Below, piece after piece: positions 1 through 10,969 of a DNA stretch of 64,000 nt; the first letter of the stretch is position 1; every line of letters starts with the position of its first letter. Below the pieces are notes generated by a model. That model saw only the letters and a list, made by a program, of their open reading frames with translations. It did no database searches and was not told the origin of the DNA. This DNA comes from Notolepis coatsorum (Eukaryota; Chordata; Actinopteri; Aulopiformes; Paralepididae), in NCBI GenBank assembly GCA_963971535.1, contig OZ020591.1:13175577-13239576 (forward strand), written 5' to 3'. The translations under genes were made by a program, and so were the position numbers.

Positions 1-204
1 CTACTTTGTTGTGACACACAGTTAGATGTGTGTGTGTGGCACGCTGGCACTGGCGCACAAAGGAAGCATGTTTACGCGGTTTGAGACTAAACACTAAACA
101 GCACTCGGCGCGGGAGAGGATTAACATCACAATAAGCTGCTCTTGTGTTGTGCATTACTAATTGACACTTCTACAGAGCCTGGCAACCAGGAGAGACACA
201 CACA
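1..204. other. Left edge, unclassified
   Basis: No gene is visible here. The stretch holds a short GT run near 30-40 and a CpG-containing piece around 100-120. It runs directly into the CT-rich minisatellite. Confidence 0.5.
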
Positions 205-1220
205 GTTCCACCTCCGCCCTCCACCTCCACCTCCACCCTCCACCTCCACCCGCCCCCCTCCACCTCCCCCCTCCCCCCTCCACCTCCACCCTCCACCCTC
301 CACCCTCCACCCTCCCCCTCCACCCTCCACCTCCCACCCTCCACCTTCCCCCTCCCCCTCCCCCCTCCACCTCCACCTCCCCCTCCACCCTCCACCCTCC
401 ACCCTCCCCCTCCACCCTCCACCTCCCACCCTCCACCCTCCACCTCCACCCTCCCCCCTCCACCTCCCCCCTCCCCCCTCCACCTCCACCCTCCACCTTC
501 CCCCTCCACCTCCACCCTCCCCCTCCCCCCTCCACCTCCACCCTCCACCTCCACCTCCCCCCTCCACCTCCACCCTCCCCCCTCCACCCTCCCCCTCCAC
601 CCTCCACCTCCACCCTCCCCCCTCCACCTCCCCCCTCCCCCCTCCACCCTCCACCTTCCCCCTCCACCTCCACCCTCCACCTCCACCCTTCCCCCTCCAC
701 CTCCACCCTCCACCTCCACCCTCCCCCCTCCACCTCCACCCTCCACCTCCACCTTCCCCCTCCACCTCCACCCTCCACCTCCCACCCTCCACCCTTCCAC
801 CCTCCACCTCCACCTCCACCCTCCCCCTCCACCCTCCCCCCTCCACCTCCCCCCTCCACCTTCCCCCTCCACCTCCCCCCTCCACCTTCCCCCTCCACCC
901 TCCACCTCCACCCTCCACCTCCACCTTCCCCCTCCACCTCCACCCTCCACCTCCCACCCTCCACCTCCACCTTCCCCCTCCACCTCCACCCTCCACCTCC
1001 CACCCTCCACCCTTCCACCCTCCACCTCCACCTCCACCCTCCCCCTCCACCCTCCCCCCTCCACCTCCCCCCTCCACCTTCCCCCTCCACCTCCCCCCTC
1101 CACCTCCACCCTCCCCCCTCCACCTCCACCCTCCACCTCCACCTTCCCCCTCCACCTCCACCCTCCACCTCCCACCCTCCACCCTTCCACCCTCCACCTC
1201 CACCTCCCCCCTCCACCTCC
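205..1220. repeat. CT-rich minisatellite, about 1 kb
   Basis: The block consists only of variants of CCTCCACCT, CCTCCACCC and CCTTCCCCCTCCACC on the + strand. Higher-order copies of about 200 bp recur. All reading frames are open because the array lacks T/A-rich stop codons, so the Pro/Ser/Thr/His-rich and Gly/Arg/Trp/Glu-rich ORFs across it are artefacts. The array ends exactly where LINE reverse transcriptase sequence begins. Confidence 0.95.
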
Positions 1221-1221
1221 C

Positions 1222-2089
1222 CTGTTCCTGTTTGCGGACGACTCAGCCCTGCTGGTCTCTGACAAGAACAAGTTACAGGTTGAAAAAACCCTCAGCTCGG
1301 AACTAGGCAAAATCTGCATATGGCTCGCTGATAACAAACTATCATTACACATGGGCAAAACAGAGTCCATTCTCTTCGGTTCAAATAACAAACTCAGCAA
1401 GACCGACGGCTTCTCAGTTGCAGTGGGTGACAATATTGTCACAAGGAAAGACGAAATTACCTACCTGGGTTCCATCCTAGAGGCAAATATTTCCTGTGAC
1501 AAAATGGCATCCAATGTAATAAAAAAAGTCAACCAACGAACTAGATTCTTGTACCGGATCTCCTCTCTGGTAAACAAGAATACCCTGAAGACTCTAGCAG
1601 GAGCACTCATTCAAGGGTACTACGACTATGCTTGCACCTCATGGTACCAAAGCACCTCAAAGGCACTAAAAAACAAATTACAAACATCTCAAAACAAGCT
1701 AGTCAGACTACTGCTTGACCTGACTCGTAGAACCCACCTCACCCCTGCCCACTTTGACAACCTAGGATGGCTTAGAGTAGACGACAGAGTACAGCAACTT
1801 GCAATGGGCCTGGTCTACAAGATACACTATACGACTAAGGTACCCATGTACATGTCAAAATACTTCCCAAAGGTCAGTGAATACCACGATCACAACACCA
1901 GAGGGAGCTCCACAAATCATGTTAAACCCAGATTCGGCTCAAACAAGGGACTAAACACATTTGGCAATTATGCCACATCAATGTGGAACGCCTGTAAAGG
2001 AATGTGAATCACTACCCACTTTCAAAAACACTCTAAAAAAACACCTACGGGAGACTGCAATTCGAAACTGGCCCCTACAAATGTCCTAA
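1222..2089 (+). pseudogene. LINE-A reverse transcriptase, C-terminal fragment
   Basis: This is the 3' part of a non-LTR retrotransposon polymerase of the jockey/L2-like kind. The frame opens with the catalytic block L-F-A-D-D-S-A-L-L at 1228-1254, then runs through the thumb and C-terminal segment (W-L-A-D-N-K-L-S-L-H, Y-L-G-S-I-L, Y-Y-D-Y-A, N-L-G-W-L-R-V-D-D-R). Everything upstream of the FADD box is missing, because the CT minisatellite abuts it. Compared with the copy at 11.9-12.25 kb, an 11-bp deletion near 1987 (loss of CTACCCAAAGC) shifts the frame and causes an early stop at 2007; the original frame resumes to about 2089. It is a dead 5'-truncated copy. The clade is inferred from motif style only. 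Confidence 0.85.
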
Positions 2090-2545
2090 CCCAGTTGTAC
2101 AATAAATGACCAAGTATGGCTTTGTCAGTATTCCAATGTACAGTGTACAGTGTGTGTGTCCCCCCCCTACCCAACCCCCCCCCCACCTCCAATGTACAGC
2201 CCCCACCCAACCCACCCAACTCCACCCCACCCACCCAACCTCCTCCAATGTACAGTTTCTACGTCAAATGTATATACACTCTTTTTCTGGACACTTTTGT
2301 ATCACAAACAGTACTGTATTTGCAAATCTGATATGTCATACATGTATAGATGTAGCAGTACTGTCTATCTGTATGTCATGTATGTCATATATGTTATGAT
2401 GAATTGAAAATGGGGGACCCTGATGTAAACAAGACGAAAGTCTTTCTCTGGTCTGCATCCCCTTAACAATTGTATGTATTGAGCTGTACTGTACTGTACC
2501 CATTCTGCAATCTGTTAATAAACTTTTCAATCAATCAATCAATTG
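2090..2545 (+). mobile_element. LINE-A 3' UTR and terminal repeat
   Basis: This is the noncoding 3' end of the LINE-A copy that starts at 1222. It has a C-rich section (2157-2260), then the block GAATTGAAAATGGGGGACC at 2400, then CCCATTCTGCAATCTG, an AATAAA-like signal and a (TCAA)n tail ending at 2545. The same 3' end recurs more than ten times in the window in both orientations, so it serves as the family's signature. Confidence 0.85.
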
Positions 2546-2681
2546 TGTTCTCATGCTAAACCAGACTGTTATCATGTTGTGTTCTCATGCTAAACCAGAC
2601 TGTTATCATGTTGTGTTCTCATGCTAAACCAGACTGTTATCATGTTGTGTTCTCATGCTAAACCAGACTGTTGTCATGTTG
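2544..2681. repeat. 34-bp tandem repeat, four copies
   Basis: The unit begins TTGTGTTCTCATGCTAAACC and is repeated four times almost perfectly. It follows the LINE-A tail directly. Confidence 0.9.
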
Positions 2682-3172
2682 TGTGATCCTTTTCTGTATT
2701 TAAAAAAAAATACATGATTTTCTGTTTGAGAAATGGTCACACTATTGCTATATTTATTTATACATTTAGACCTGAAACGCCTGCTAATAATGCATTATAT
2801 AGCCTGCATATACACACAAATGTGTTTCCCGGTTTCAATGGGTTAAATAAACGTTATTTTGAAAGCAAGCACTTTTGTCATCATTGTAGCAAAAAAGACA
2901 GGACCGGAAAAGTCTTTATCGTATGTAGGGGTGCCCTGGAATATTTTATTGGACACAGGGGTGCCTTGGCGGCAGAAAGGTTGAGAACCCCTGCAGTAGG
3001 CGGCACCAGATAATAACTAACGCATGCAATAAACGCATACAATAAATGTTACTTATGATAATAATGAAGAATAATAATAATGAACATATTGGGAAAAACG
3101 TCGGATAATTCTCCAGGTACCTTCTATCTACCTTTATAAAAGTTATACAGGCAGTATGTGCTGCAGTACTGT
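2682..3172. mobile_element. AT-rich stretch with hAT terminus
   Basis: The segment ending at 2999 finishes in GGTTGAGAACCCCTG. This is the inverse of the CAGGGGTTCTCAACC terminus typical of hAT-Charlie elements. The preceding 70 bp (GGGGTGCC repeated twice) fit a subterminal region. No partner end was found, so this is a truncated or diverged non-autonomous element. The rest, to 3172, is AT-rich with nothing else recognised. Confidence 0.5.
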
Positions 3173-4212
3173 GGTTAACAAAGTCAGGGACAGTGAGGTG
3201 CTGTGGTTAACAAAGTCAGGGACAGTGAGGTCATGTGGTTAACAAAGTCAGGGACAGTGAGGTCATGTGGTTAACAAAGTCAGGGACAGTGAGGTCATGT
3301 GGTTAACAAAGTCAGGGACAGTGAGGTCATGTGGTTAACAAAGTCAGGGACAGTGAGGTACTGTGGTTAACAAAGTCAGGGACAGTGAGGTACTGTGGTT
3401 AACAAAGTCAGGGACAGTGAGGTCATGTGGTTAACAAAGTCAGGGACAGTGAGGTCATGTGGTTAACAAAGTCAGGGACAGTGAGGTCATGTGGTTAACA
3501 AAGTCAGGGACAGTGAGGTCATGTGGTTAACAAAGTCGGGGACAGTGAGGTACTGTGGTTAACAAAGTCAGGAACAGTGAGGTCATGTGGTTAACAAAGT
3601 CAGGGACAGTGAGGTCATGTGGTTAACAAAGTCAGGGACAGTGAGGTACTGTGGTTAACAAAGTCAGGGACAGTGAGGTCATGTGGTTAACAAAGTCAGG
3701 GACAGTGAGGTACTGTGGTTAACAAAGTCAGGGACAGTGAGGTCATGTGGTTAACAAAGTCAGGGACAGTGAGGTCACTGTGGTTAACAAAGTCAGGGAC
3801 AGTGAGGTACTGTGGTTAACGAAGTCAGGGACAGTGAGGTCACTGTGGTTAACAAAGTCAGGGACAGTGAGGTCATGTGGTTAACAAAGTCAGGAACAGT
3901 GAGGTCATGTGGTTAACAAAGTCAGGAACAGTGAGGTCATGTGGTTAACAAAGTCAGGAACAGTGAGGTCATGTGGTTAACAAAGTCAGGGACAGTGAGG
4001 TCATGTGGTTAACAAAGTCAGGAACAGTGAGGTCATGTGGTTAACAAAGTCAGGGACAGTGAGGTCACTGTGGTTAACAAAGTCAGGGACAGTGAGGTAC
4101 TGTGGTTAACAAAGTCAGGGACAGTGAGGTACTGTGGTTAACAAAGTCAGGGACAGTGAGGTCACTGTGGTTAACAAAGTCAGGGACAGTGAGGTCATGT
4201 GGTTAACAAAGT
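3173..4212. repeat. 32-bp minisatellite, about 32 copies
   Basis: The unit is TGTGGTTAACAAAGTCAGGG followed by ACAGTGAGGTCA. Variants differ at the junction (TCATG, TACTG or TCACTG) and by GGGACAG versus GGAACAG. The mixed variants show repeated local expansion. The array ends inside a LINE-A 3' fragment. Confidence 0.95.
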
Positions 4213-4276
4213 CAGACTGCAATCCGAAACTGGCCCCTGTACATGTCTTAACTCAACCACCTCCAATGTACAGTTT
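4213..4276 (+). mobile_element. LINE-A fragment (3' coding end)
   Basis: The sequence GACTGCAATCCGAAACTGGC matches the last LINE-A codons, followed by its C-rich 3' UTR. It is cut off at about 4276 by the hAT relic. LINE-A tail sequence resumes at 5281, so the hAT relic probably sits inside this copy. Confidence 0.7.
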
Positions 4277-5280
4277 CCCGTGCGTGTACTGTAGCTAATA
4301 ACCTCATTCCCAGTTTTACAGTATCTCTGTGAGATAAATGTAGCTAGTAGCCTAGTTTCGCCAGCAGGCAGTTAGTATAAAAATATGGCATGCTCATGCT
4401 GAATGGTTGAAAAATATGCGTTCATCCTCCCAGCACCAAACCAATGTGCCTAATATGCCAAGAAACTGTAGCTCTTGGGGCGCTCCAGTAGCACACCATG
4501 TACCGCGCTGCGTTGCGGATCGGCCGACCCGAGTTCGATTCCCGGACCCGCCGTTATTTGCCGAATGTCTTCCCCTGCTCTCTCTCCCGTTTCACCCTCA
4601 CTGTATCTGTCGGTCATGTCTGACCAGGAAAAGCGATAAACACAAAAAAATAGTCTTAAAAAAAAAAAAAAAAAAATGTAGCTCTTGTGAAGAGTGGCAA
4701 TTTGAAACGCCACTACGAAACAAAACCGTTATTTTGATGCAGCCTTTCCTCCAAATTCAGTGCTAAGAACCACAAAAATAAATGGAATGAAATCATCATA
4801 TCAAGCTGCAAGCAGAATTATTGTTAAAGCTATGTCACAACGAGAAAAAGCAAGTCCTCACTCAGTGGCATGGGTGTTGGCTAAACACAAGAAGCCATTC
4901 TCTGATGCATACATAATCAAATAATGTATGACTGAAGTGATGGAGACCATGTTTGAATGCAAACAAAAGCAAATCCTCAGATAGCACAGCAACCAGAATA
5001 ACTGAAATACTGGGTGATGATTTGATTAAACAGCTTTGTGATAGAATAAAAAAAATGCACAGTGCATTTCCATAGCTGTGGATGAGTCCACTGACACCAC
5101 TGAGAATGCTCAGTTGCTGGTGTTTGTGAGGTTTTAGTGAGTTTGTGAGAAGATTGGATCAGTTGTACTTTTTTTTGGAATACTTGGAACCCTTTTTTTG
5201 TGGAATATTTGATGCAGCCCAGCCTCACCCAGACTCTACCTCCAGCGGCCCCCAGGTAAATTGAGTTTGAGACCCCTGGT
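4277..5280 (+). pseudogene. hAT (Charlie/BED-type) transposase relic
   Basis: This is a decayed transposase. The BED zinc-finger segment reads C-L-I-C-Q-E-T-V-A-L up to 4477 and resumes after the SINE as V-K-S-G-N-L-K-R-H-Y-E-T-K at 4687-4725, which is in frame once the SINE and one target duplicate are removed. Downstream, S-Y-Q-A-A-S-R-I-I-V-K-A and a block reading A-V-D-E-S-T-D-T-T-E-N-A-Q-L-L (about 5075-5120) fit the Charlie-like transposase family (SCAND3, GTF2IRD2 and ZBED5 relatives). Stops and frameshifts are frequent. The 3' end GAGTTTGAGACCCCTG at 5265-5280 matches the inverse hAT-Charlie terminus CAGGGGTCTCAAACTC. The left terminus was not found. Confidence 0.8.
4478..4676 (+). 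mobile_element. tRNA-derived SINE with target duplication
   Basis: It starts GGGGCGCTCCAGTAGC, carries a B-box-like GAGTTCGATTCCCGG at 4531-4545, and ends in an A-rich tail. An 11-bp duplication, TGTAGCTCTTG, flanks it at 4467-4477 and 4677-4687. It sits inside the BED-finger codons of the hAT relic, so it is younger than that element. Confidence 0.9.
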
Positions 5281-5846
5281 CTAGATGTATAGCAGTACTG
5301 TCTATCTGTATGTCATGAATGTCATATATGTTACGATGAATTGAAAATGGGGGAGCCTGATGTAAACAATAATAATAATAATAATGGATTGGATTTATAT
5401 AGCGCTCTTCATGACACCCCAGTGACCCCAGAGCGCTTACAGAGTCCATTATTCGTTCATACACAGTCATACCGGTGGTGGTAAGCTACAATTGCAGCCA
5501 GAGCTGCCCTGAGGCAGACTCACGGAAGCGTGGCGAATAATCATCGCCTACGGCCCCTCCGACCCCCACCAACATTAATTCACATGCATACACACATTCA
5601 TACGAGGCAAGTAGGTTAAGTGTCTTGCCCAAGGACACAACGGCAGTGGGATGGACATGGGCTTGAGCGGGATTCGAACCACCAACCCTTCGATCATTGG
5701 ACGACCCGCTCTACCCCTGAGCCACGCCGCCCCACAAAGTCTTTCTCTGGTCTGCATCCCCTTAACAATTGTGTGTAACTGTGTATTGAGTCGTACTGTA
5801 TTGTACCCATTCTGCAATCTAAAATGTTCAATCAATCAATCAGGCT
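5281..5846 (+). mobile_element. LINE-A 3' tail, split by a SINE
   Basis: The LINE-A signature GAATTGAAAATGGGGGAGCC lies at about 5337. It is interrupted at 5369 and resumes at 5734 with ACAAAGTCTTTCTCTGG, ending in an (ATCA)n tail at about 5842. Confidence 0.85.
5369..5733 (-). mobile_element. tRNA-derived SINE (minus orientation)
   Basis: Read on the minus strand, it starts GGGGCGGCGTGGCTCAGGGG (A-box region) and has the B-box GGTTCGAATCCCGC. It ends in TATATAAATCCAATCC and a (TTA)n tail. It is inserted into the LINE-A tail between GATGTAAACA and ACAAAGTC, so the target duplication is a short ACA/AACA. Confidence 0.85.
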
Positions 5847-6152
5847 TCTCCGAGTCTGCAGCTGGACCCTACTCTCAACATGATCAATGAGCATCACGTG
5901 ATCACCGACTGGGGGGAGTTATTGTGGGAGGAGCTTGGCTTGTTACGTCATGTTGATTGACAGGCTGGATGTCTCGAGCAGGAAGCAGCGTCACTCCGCC
6001 AGAGTTCCCTTCGCATCAGTGACGTTAGTCCAGTTGAAGACGAGCTGCGAAATACAAGAAGTAAACAAGTGTGTTCTGTTGGACATTTCTGTGGGGATTA
6101 TTAAACGTTGTTTGCGGATTCAACCAAGGCATTCAAGGTGAGACTGTAGCAA
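5847..6152. other. Unclassified, promoter-like or exon-like stretch
   Basis: A CpG-bearing segment contains TGACGTTA and TTACGTCA motifs that resemble CRE half-sites. It ends in ATTCAAG followed by GTGAGA at 6132-6144, which could be a 5' splice site. The only frame (5935-6141) has no recognisable domain. It may be the first exon of something lost, but this is weak. Confidence 0.25.
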
Positions 6153-6212
6153 GGGGCCATGCTAATCTTCTCCGTATCGTTCCAATTTTAGTATATGTCT
6201 AGCCGAAGCTTC
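6153..6212 (-). pseudogene. U6 snRNA fragment
   Basis: On the minus strand it reads GCTTCGGC...ACATATACTAAAATTGG, then AACGATACGGAGAAGATTAG, then CATGGCCCC. This corresponds to the 5' half of U6 snRNA with small changes (CGGAGAAG for CAGAGAAG, TAGAC for AGCAC). The 3' half (the CGCAAGGATGACACGC region) is missing, so it is a truncated retro-pseudogene and not a working gene. Confidence 0.9.
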
Positions 6213-6258
6213 GACAAAGAGAACATTAGCCGGTGAGATATATATACCGTCAGCCCCC

Positions 6259-6502
6259 AAAACTACAGGACCAGTGGATTAGAAATGTAATCTTTAGGTA
6301 GAGTGAGTTGTTTCTGTTTAAAACTACAGGACCAGTGGATTAGAAATGTAATCTTTAGGTAGAGTGAGTTGTTTCTGTTTAAAACTACAGGACCAGTGGA
6401 TTAGAAATGTAATCTTTAGGTAGAGTGAGTTGTTTCTGTTTAAAACTACAGGACCAGTGGATTAGAAATGTAATCTTTAGGTAGAGTGAGTTGTGTTTAT
6501 GC
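6259..6502. repeat. 61-bp tandem array, four copies
   Basis: The unit starts AAAACTACAGGACCAGTGGA and recurs at 6259, 6320, 6381 and 6442. A further diverged unit resumes at 11823. The array is therefore split by the 5.3-kb element between them. Confidence 0.95.
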
Positions 6503-6591
6503 TTAACCCTTTCACTGCCACACTACAGAAGGTTAACCCTTTACTATCACACTACCGACGGTTACCTGTAGTGTGGCAGTGAAAGGGTTAA
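6503..6591. repeat. 89-bp TTAA-bounded palindrome
   Basis: It runs TTAACCCTTTCACTGCCACA to TGTGGCAGTGAAAGGGTTAA, with a short asymmetric centre. It looks like a solo foldback MITE made from the element's own end. A third partial copy of the end (TGTGGCAGTGAAAGGGTT) follows at 6601-6619. Confidence 0.8.
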
Positions 6592-6799
6592 CCTGCTGTT
6601 GTGTGGCAGTGAAAGGGTTCTGTATCGTTAGTGGCTTAGCTTGGCATCGCCTTCTGCACTATCTCGCGTACGTGCACGCGTACTGAATAAACCACAAATG
6701 TACCTCTAATACCAGTATTAGTCTGACCACACCCCTCATCAGCTTACCTTCATAAGCAGGTGTGTGGTCACCTGCTCTCCTCCTTCTCGCTTTCACCAC

Positions 6800-9700
6800 A
6801 AGGAAGAGGTGCCTCGGTAGATCCCCACACTTGACACCATGATGGAAGAAATTGGATTAGGAACAGCTTGGGAAACAAGGATACGTTGACATCATATCTT
6901 TATTTTCTCTCTCACTATTTTCGAGAAAATACGGCGATATTGTCTTCGTACTGGAGTGTCTAGAAGATGATGATCATTCTACAAACCCTCCACCGGTTTT
7001 CGTATTGGGAGCACGCCGCTGCATGCTTCTCAACTGCAGTTCCTTGCTGTGTTTGTTGGGGTGAAACCTGTCAGGCCGCAGCTGAACTGTCGGACATGCC
7101 GCTGTTGTGAGGAGCGGTGCGTTCCAGGTTGGGTGAGTAGTGTTTGCTGGCGGGCTCCACTTGTCTGTTAGTGCTATGGGGGCTACTAGACAAAGTTTAT
7201 GGAAACCGGCCCCAGGCTAGGGTCCTTTGTTTAGCCGTCTAGGCGACAGAAGGCCTTGGTCTGGCGACCATTATAGTTTTAACTAGTGGGCCGCGACCAT
7301 TGACACTGGTGATCCCTGTGTGTTCTGGACGAGTGGATTCTCTCTGTCACCGTGTTAAGACCCCATCTTTCATATCCAAATGAGAGTATTCCTTCACGAG
7401 GGGATATGTGCATGTAATGTGCGATAGCGGCAGATTCATGTTCAAAGTCAGCTATACAGGCCAGTTGGTACTGTGCTGATTCCGCCGGACGTGTTATTGT
7501 CACCGTTGTGAAGCGGTGTTGACGTCTTGTTTTCTCTTTTCTCTTAAAAAGTGAGGAGGGCTCAGAACGGCGGCCTGTCTGGGTGAGTGTTATGTCATTG
7601 TTTACATGTTCATAGCTTACGGTTAGCCGGTCGGTGGCCTGGCGCGGGGTAGCTTGGCTTCTCGCGCGCCGCCGGGAGCTCGCTCCTGATCGCGTGCGTC
7701 GTAGATCGGCGTCTCGCGAGCGGAAGCGATAGCACCCGAACGGTTGGAGCAGCCGTTAGCTTGATGCTATTCTGTTGAACGTGCTTTGATTTTTAACATG
7801 TTTTACACTCTTGACCACGACGTCATCCTTGACAGGGGATGTTCGTCAACCCTGCCTGAGCCTAGACGGGGATTGCGTCAACAAAGAGGGCTGTGTTCTA
7901 CGGTGGCTTGTGACTGCACTTCGCTGATCTGCGTTCCGGGCAGGTACGGGGTTGGCCAGACCCTCATAACACGTCTTCTGGTTTTACCTTGCTAAATGTA
8001 TTGTGAATGACGGTGTTTTTTCCCAAAACGTGTGTTGTTGCAATGCATTTGAGATACGTTGCGGGTTGTGTGTGAGCTGTTTTTGTCACTGGCAGTAGCT
8101 TCTCCGTGCAGGTCGTGATGTATTGATCTGGTTGTTGTGTGAGAAACATCATGGTGTTTATGTGTACCGTGTACTCACTACTAAGACAACTAACCTATGA
8201 AGCTATGCTTGGTGACGAGTGAGTAAAAGAATGTTCTTTCTCAGACTGTAATGACAATGGACAGTGAGTTCACACATTAACAGGTTTTCCTGTTTTAACT
8301 GGCCGTATTGAGGGTAAAATAGGAGGATTGTGTTTTTCCCCCCCCGGTTCCCTGGGGACTTTATCACCTCCTATCAGACATGTTGTGCATTAATTGTGTC
8401 TTTTGTGTGGTAGGGATACGATGTAACTCTCAGCTTGATTGCTGAGGTTGTGCTAAATCTGCTGGAGAAACTTGTTTCCTAAAGGGAAATTGGTTTGGTT
8501 GCTGTCATGTGTGCTTAGCAAGGCCTGTGGTCGATACTAATCAAGAATGATGTATTCTCTCATTGTGATGATGATGGGTTGTGTGTGTCATGTGACCTAC
8601 AACTGGGTTGTACTGGCCACAGAAGCACATGTGTATGTTGGACCGGGGTTCTTAGAGCCCTCTCTATTCTGTGTTTTTCCTTAGTAAAAATCAGATAGCA
8701 GGTTAGCTCGTGCGCTGTGTGGAGCTGTGAAACGCTTCATAGAGCTGACTATGACTGTGTCATATTCTCTTTTTGTCGTTACGTCGTATCATGGGTGTGG
8801 GGTCGTAAAGGGGTGAACTGGTAACCTTTCCTCTCCCCATTGTTCTGTCGGTCAGGGGTACACCCCCTGTCCTTCAAGGTTCCCGTCACGTGGCGGTTCG
8901 GCACGTTACGGGGGGGGGGGGGGGGGGGGGGGGAGGGAGTTCCTGGTCCCACGGCCTGGTATATTGGGCGTGTGCACCGCAGGAATTCCCCCGCCATAGA
9001 GTACGTCACCGTGCGCGTCTCTGTTGGTAGGACTTCCGTGTGCTGTTCAGGTCCATGTGATGGATCTGTTTTCAGGGGGGGTGGTCAGGGCTCCTCCTCA
9101 CCAAGCGCCTACTCAGGCCTTCTGTGAGTTCGGACTCCTTCTTCCATGTGATCCATGTGAGGAAGCCTCCATCAGAGTACAGAGCCTTCCTCCTCAGATT
9201 GTCAAAGTGAGTGGACCCTCTAGAAGGGTCCTTTTCTATTGTATGTATATTCGATTCAATTCGTTTATTGAGTGTGTATGGGTTCGGTGCCTCTTCCCCG
9301 GAGGCCCTAAAACCAGTTTTTTACATGGCTCAAGGTGCAATATATTCTTTTCAATCTGTACAGCTCGCGTGGGAAGTCTCTCTGGGGATCCCCGTCTCTT
9401 TCCTATGGGAGGGTGGTGGGATGTAAAAATGTGAACATTTTTTACCCCGGCTGTGTAGACTGGGATACATACTGTTGATGCTTCCTTCTTTCTATTCCAG
9501 AAGTGTTGGAGTTAGGGAGTGTCACACCCCTCTTGTCGTTCCCCTGGGCGCCTTGGGGATTCAATGACAGGTCTAAATAGCCTGTTCATTGATGGGGGTG
9601 TGTCCCGACGCACGTATAGTGCTAGCTCGCTGTAAACAGGCGATTGACTGGCACGCCTTAGTTGCTTGTGGTTGAAACAGCGTTTTTATAAAGCAACTGA

Positions 9701-10141
9701 GATGGGGGTTTTTCCTCTTCCGGCGACCACATCCCATGACCTGGGTGGGTTGTCGACGGATCCTCGTTCATGTCTGGGGGATGATGACGGGATGGATCTG
9801 AACATATGTAGTGGGGTCTCACGCCCTTGGGGTGGGCCACCAGGCGCGGTTCGTCCCGACGTCTGGGTGGCGCCTTCTTTTCATGTTAAGATCAACACGC
9901 ATATCTGCCCTTCTCCTGGAGTAGGCATGTCGGCGTGGTTAGGGCACGGGACTGGTTCTGGTCACGCTGGTCCAGATCAGTTGAACCCGTTGTCCGCCGG
10001 GGATGCAGATCTGCTGTTCTGGTACCCTGAGGGACTTGGGCTTTTTTCAGGGGGAAAAATGCCAGGTCGGTCTGGGTGTCACAGGGTTAAGCGCTATGGA
10101 GACCCTGGTTGGGTATGTTTTTACTCAGCACTGTCGTCATG
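6800..10141. other. Interior of the TTAA element, noncoding
   Basis: It is CpG-containing and has no ORF with recognisable domains. A 24-nt G run lies at 8910-8933. Several T-rich/AG acceptor-like and GT donor-like strings occur, but I could not build a coherent gene. Confidence 0.5.
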
Positions 10142-10260
10142 GCTTACAGCCATGCCATTCTGTACGCGCTCGATCTCGTCGGATCTCGGCCGCTACACAG
10201 GTTGGTCCTGGTTAGTACTTGGTTGGGAGGCCGCCGGGGAATACCAGGTACGGTGTGCTT
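10142..10260 (+). rRNA. 5S rRNA-like sequence, full length, probably a pseudogene
   Basis: It aligns from end to end with vertebrate 5S rRNA. It starts GCTTACAGCCATGCCA, has GATCTCGTCGGATCTCGG in the middle and the near-exact block CCTGGTTAGTACTTGG, and ends GGGAATACCAGGTACGG then TGTGCTT. The internal control region is altered (GGTTGGGAGGCCGCC for GGATGGGAGACCGCC), and a T5 run follows at about 10277. It lies in the TTAA element and is not in a normal 5S array. It may be a 5S-derived SINE head or a captured gene; it is probably not a working rRNA. Confidence 0.8.
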
Positions 10261-10841
10261 AGGGGCTGGTTCTCCATTGTTTTTCGCTCCTCTCTCACGC
10301 ATGGCGAAGAGGGGCCTGTGGGGGTGGTTTTTTGACCTCCTCTGGTGACCCTGTGCTTCCCGTACCGCCAGGCCCGGTCCGAAGTGATGTTTGCGACCCG
10401 TAGGCCTGGGTTAACCCTTTTTGGAAACTGAAACACTTGTACTGCGGTATAGCCGGTGTATACCCGCAGGTGTGTTTTGGAGTTTTTTCTTGAGGGGTTA
10501 TAGGGACAACCACCGCATTGGGTAACACCGAGGTGGTTGATTCCCTGGTGTGTTGGAGCAGTGTCAACTCCCGGGTTCACCGGTTGAGGGTGCCCCTGCA
10601 CGTTCATGACGTCTGCCAATCGTGTCAGCCTTCTCTGCCTCGACCCCTCTGGGTGGGGGTTGTTAAATGGAGGCTTGGTCATGCAACACCGCCAGCTTAC
10701 GCTCCTTCCGCCGGGGCGGCTGTGTTCAGCTGTCCCCTCTGGCGCCTGTCTCGTCCGCAGTCTCCAGGCTAGGGTTAACAGCCTGTTGCCTGGTTTTTCC
10801 CCGGTGCGCTGCCTGCTTCCGTTGGTTAACCTTTTTTGTGT

Positions 10842-10969
10842 GCTTACGGCCATGCTGACTGCCTATTCTGCAGGGTCAGTGTGCCAGGCGGTGTACTATT
10901 GGGGGGACGGGGCCCGCTCGGCTTACTGGCCTGGTTGGTTCCGCCTGGGAATACCAGGTGCAGTAACTG
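10842..10969 (+). pseudogene. Second, degenerate 5S rRNA-like sequence
   Basis: The start GCTTACGGCCATGCTG and the end CCGCCTGGGAATACCAGG then TGCAGTAA match the two ends of 5S rRNA at the correct spacing (about 120 nt). The middle is diverged. It lies 700 bp downstream of the first copy in the same orientation. Confidence 0.65.

Noticed and set aside
127-1442. Long Pro/Ser/Thr/His-rich and Gly/Arg/Trp-rich ORFs on both strands
   Set aside because: They are translations of the CT-rich minisatellite. All frames are open simultaneously and no domain is present.
3173-4212. CRISPR array
   Set aside because: Units are contiguous 32-bp minisatellite copies without unique spacers, in a eukaryotic context.
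10142-10260. Functional 5S rRNA gene
   Set aside because: Several changes in the internal control region and location inside a transposon argue against it, although expression cannot be excluded.
9666-10853. ORFs of about 200 residues in the TTAA element
   Set aside because: They overlap the 5S-like sequence on both strands, have no recognisable motif and use no splice-consistent frame.
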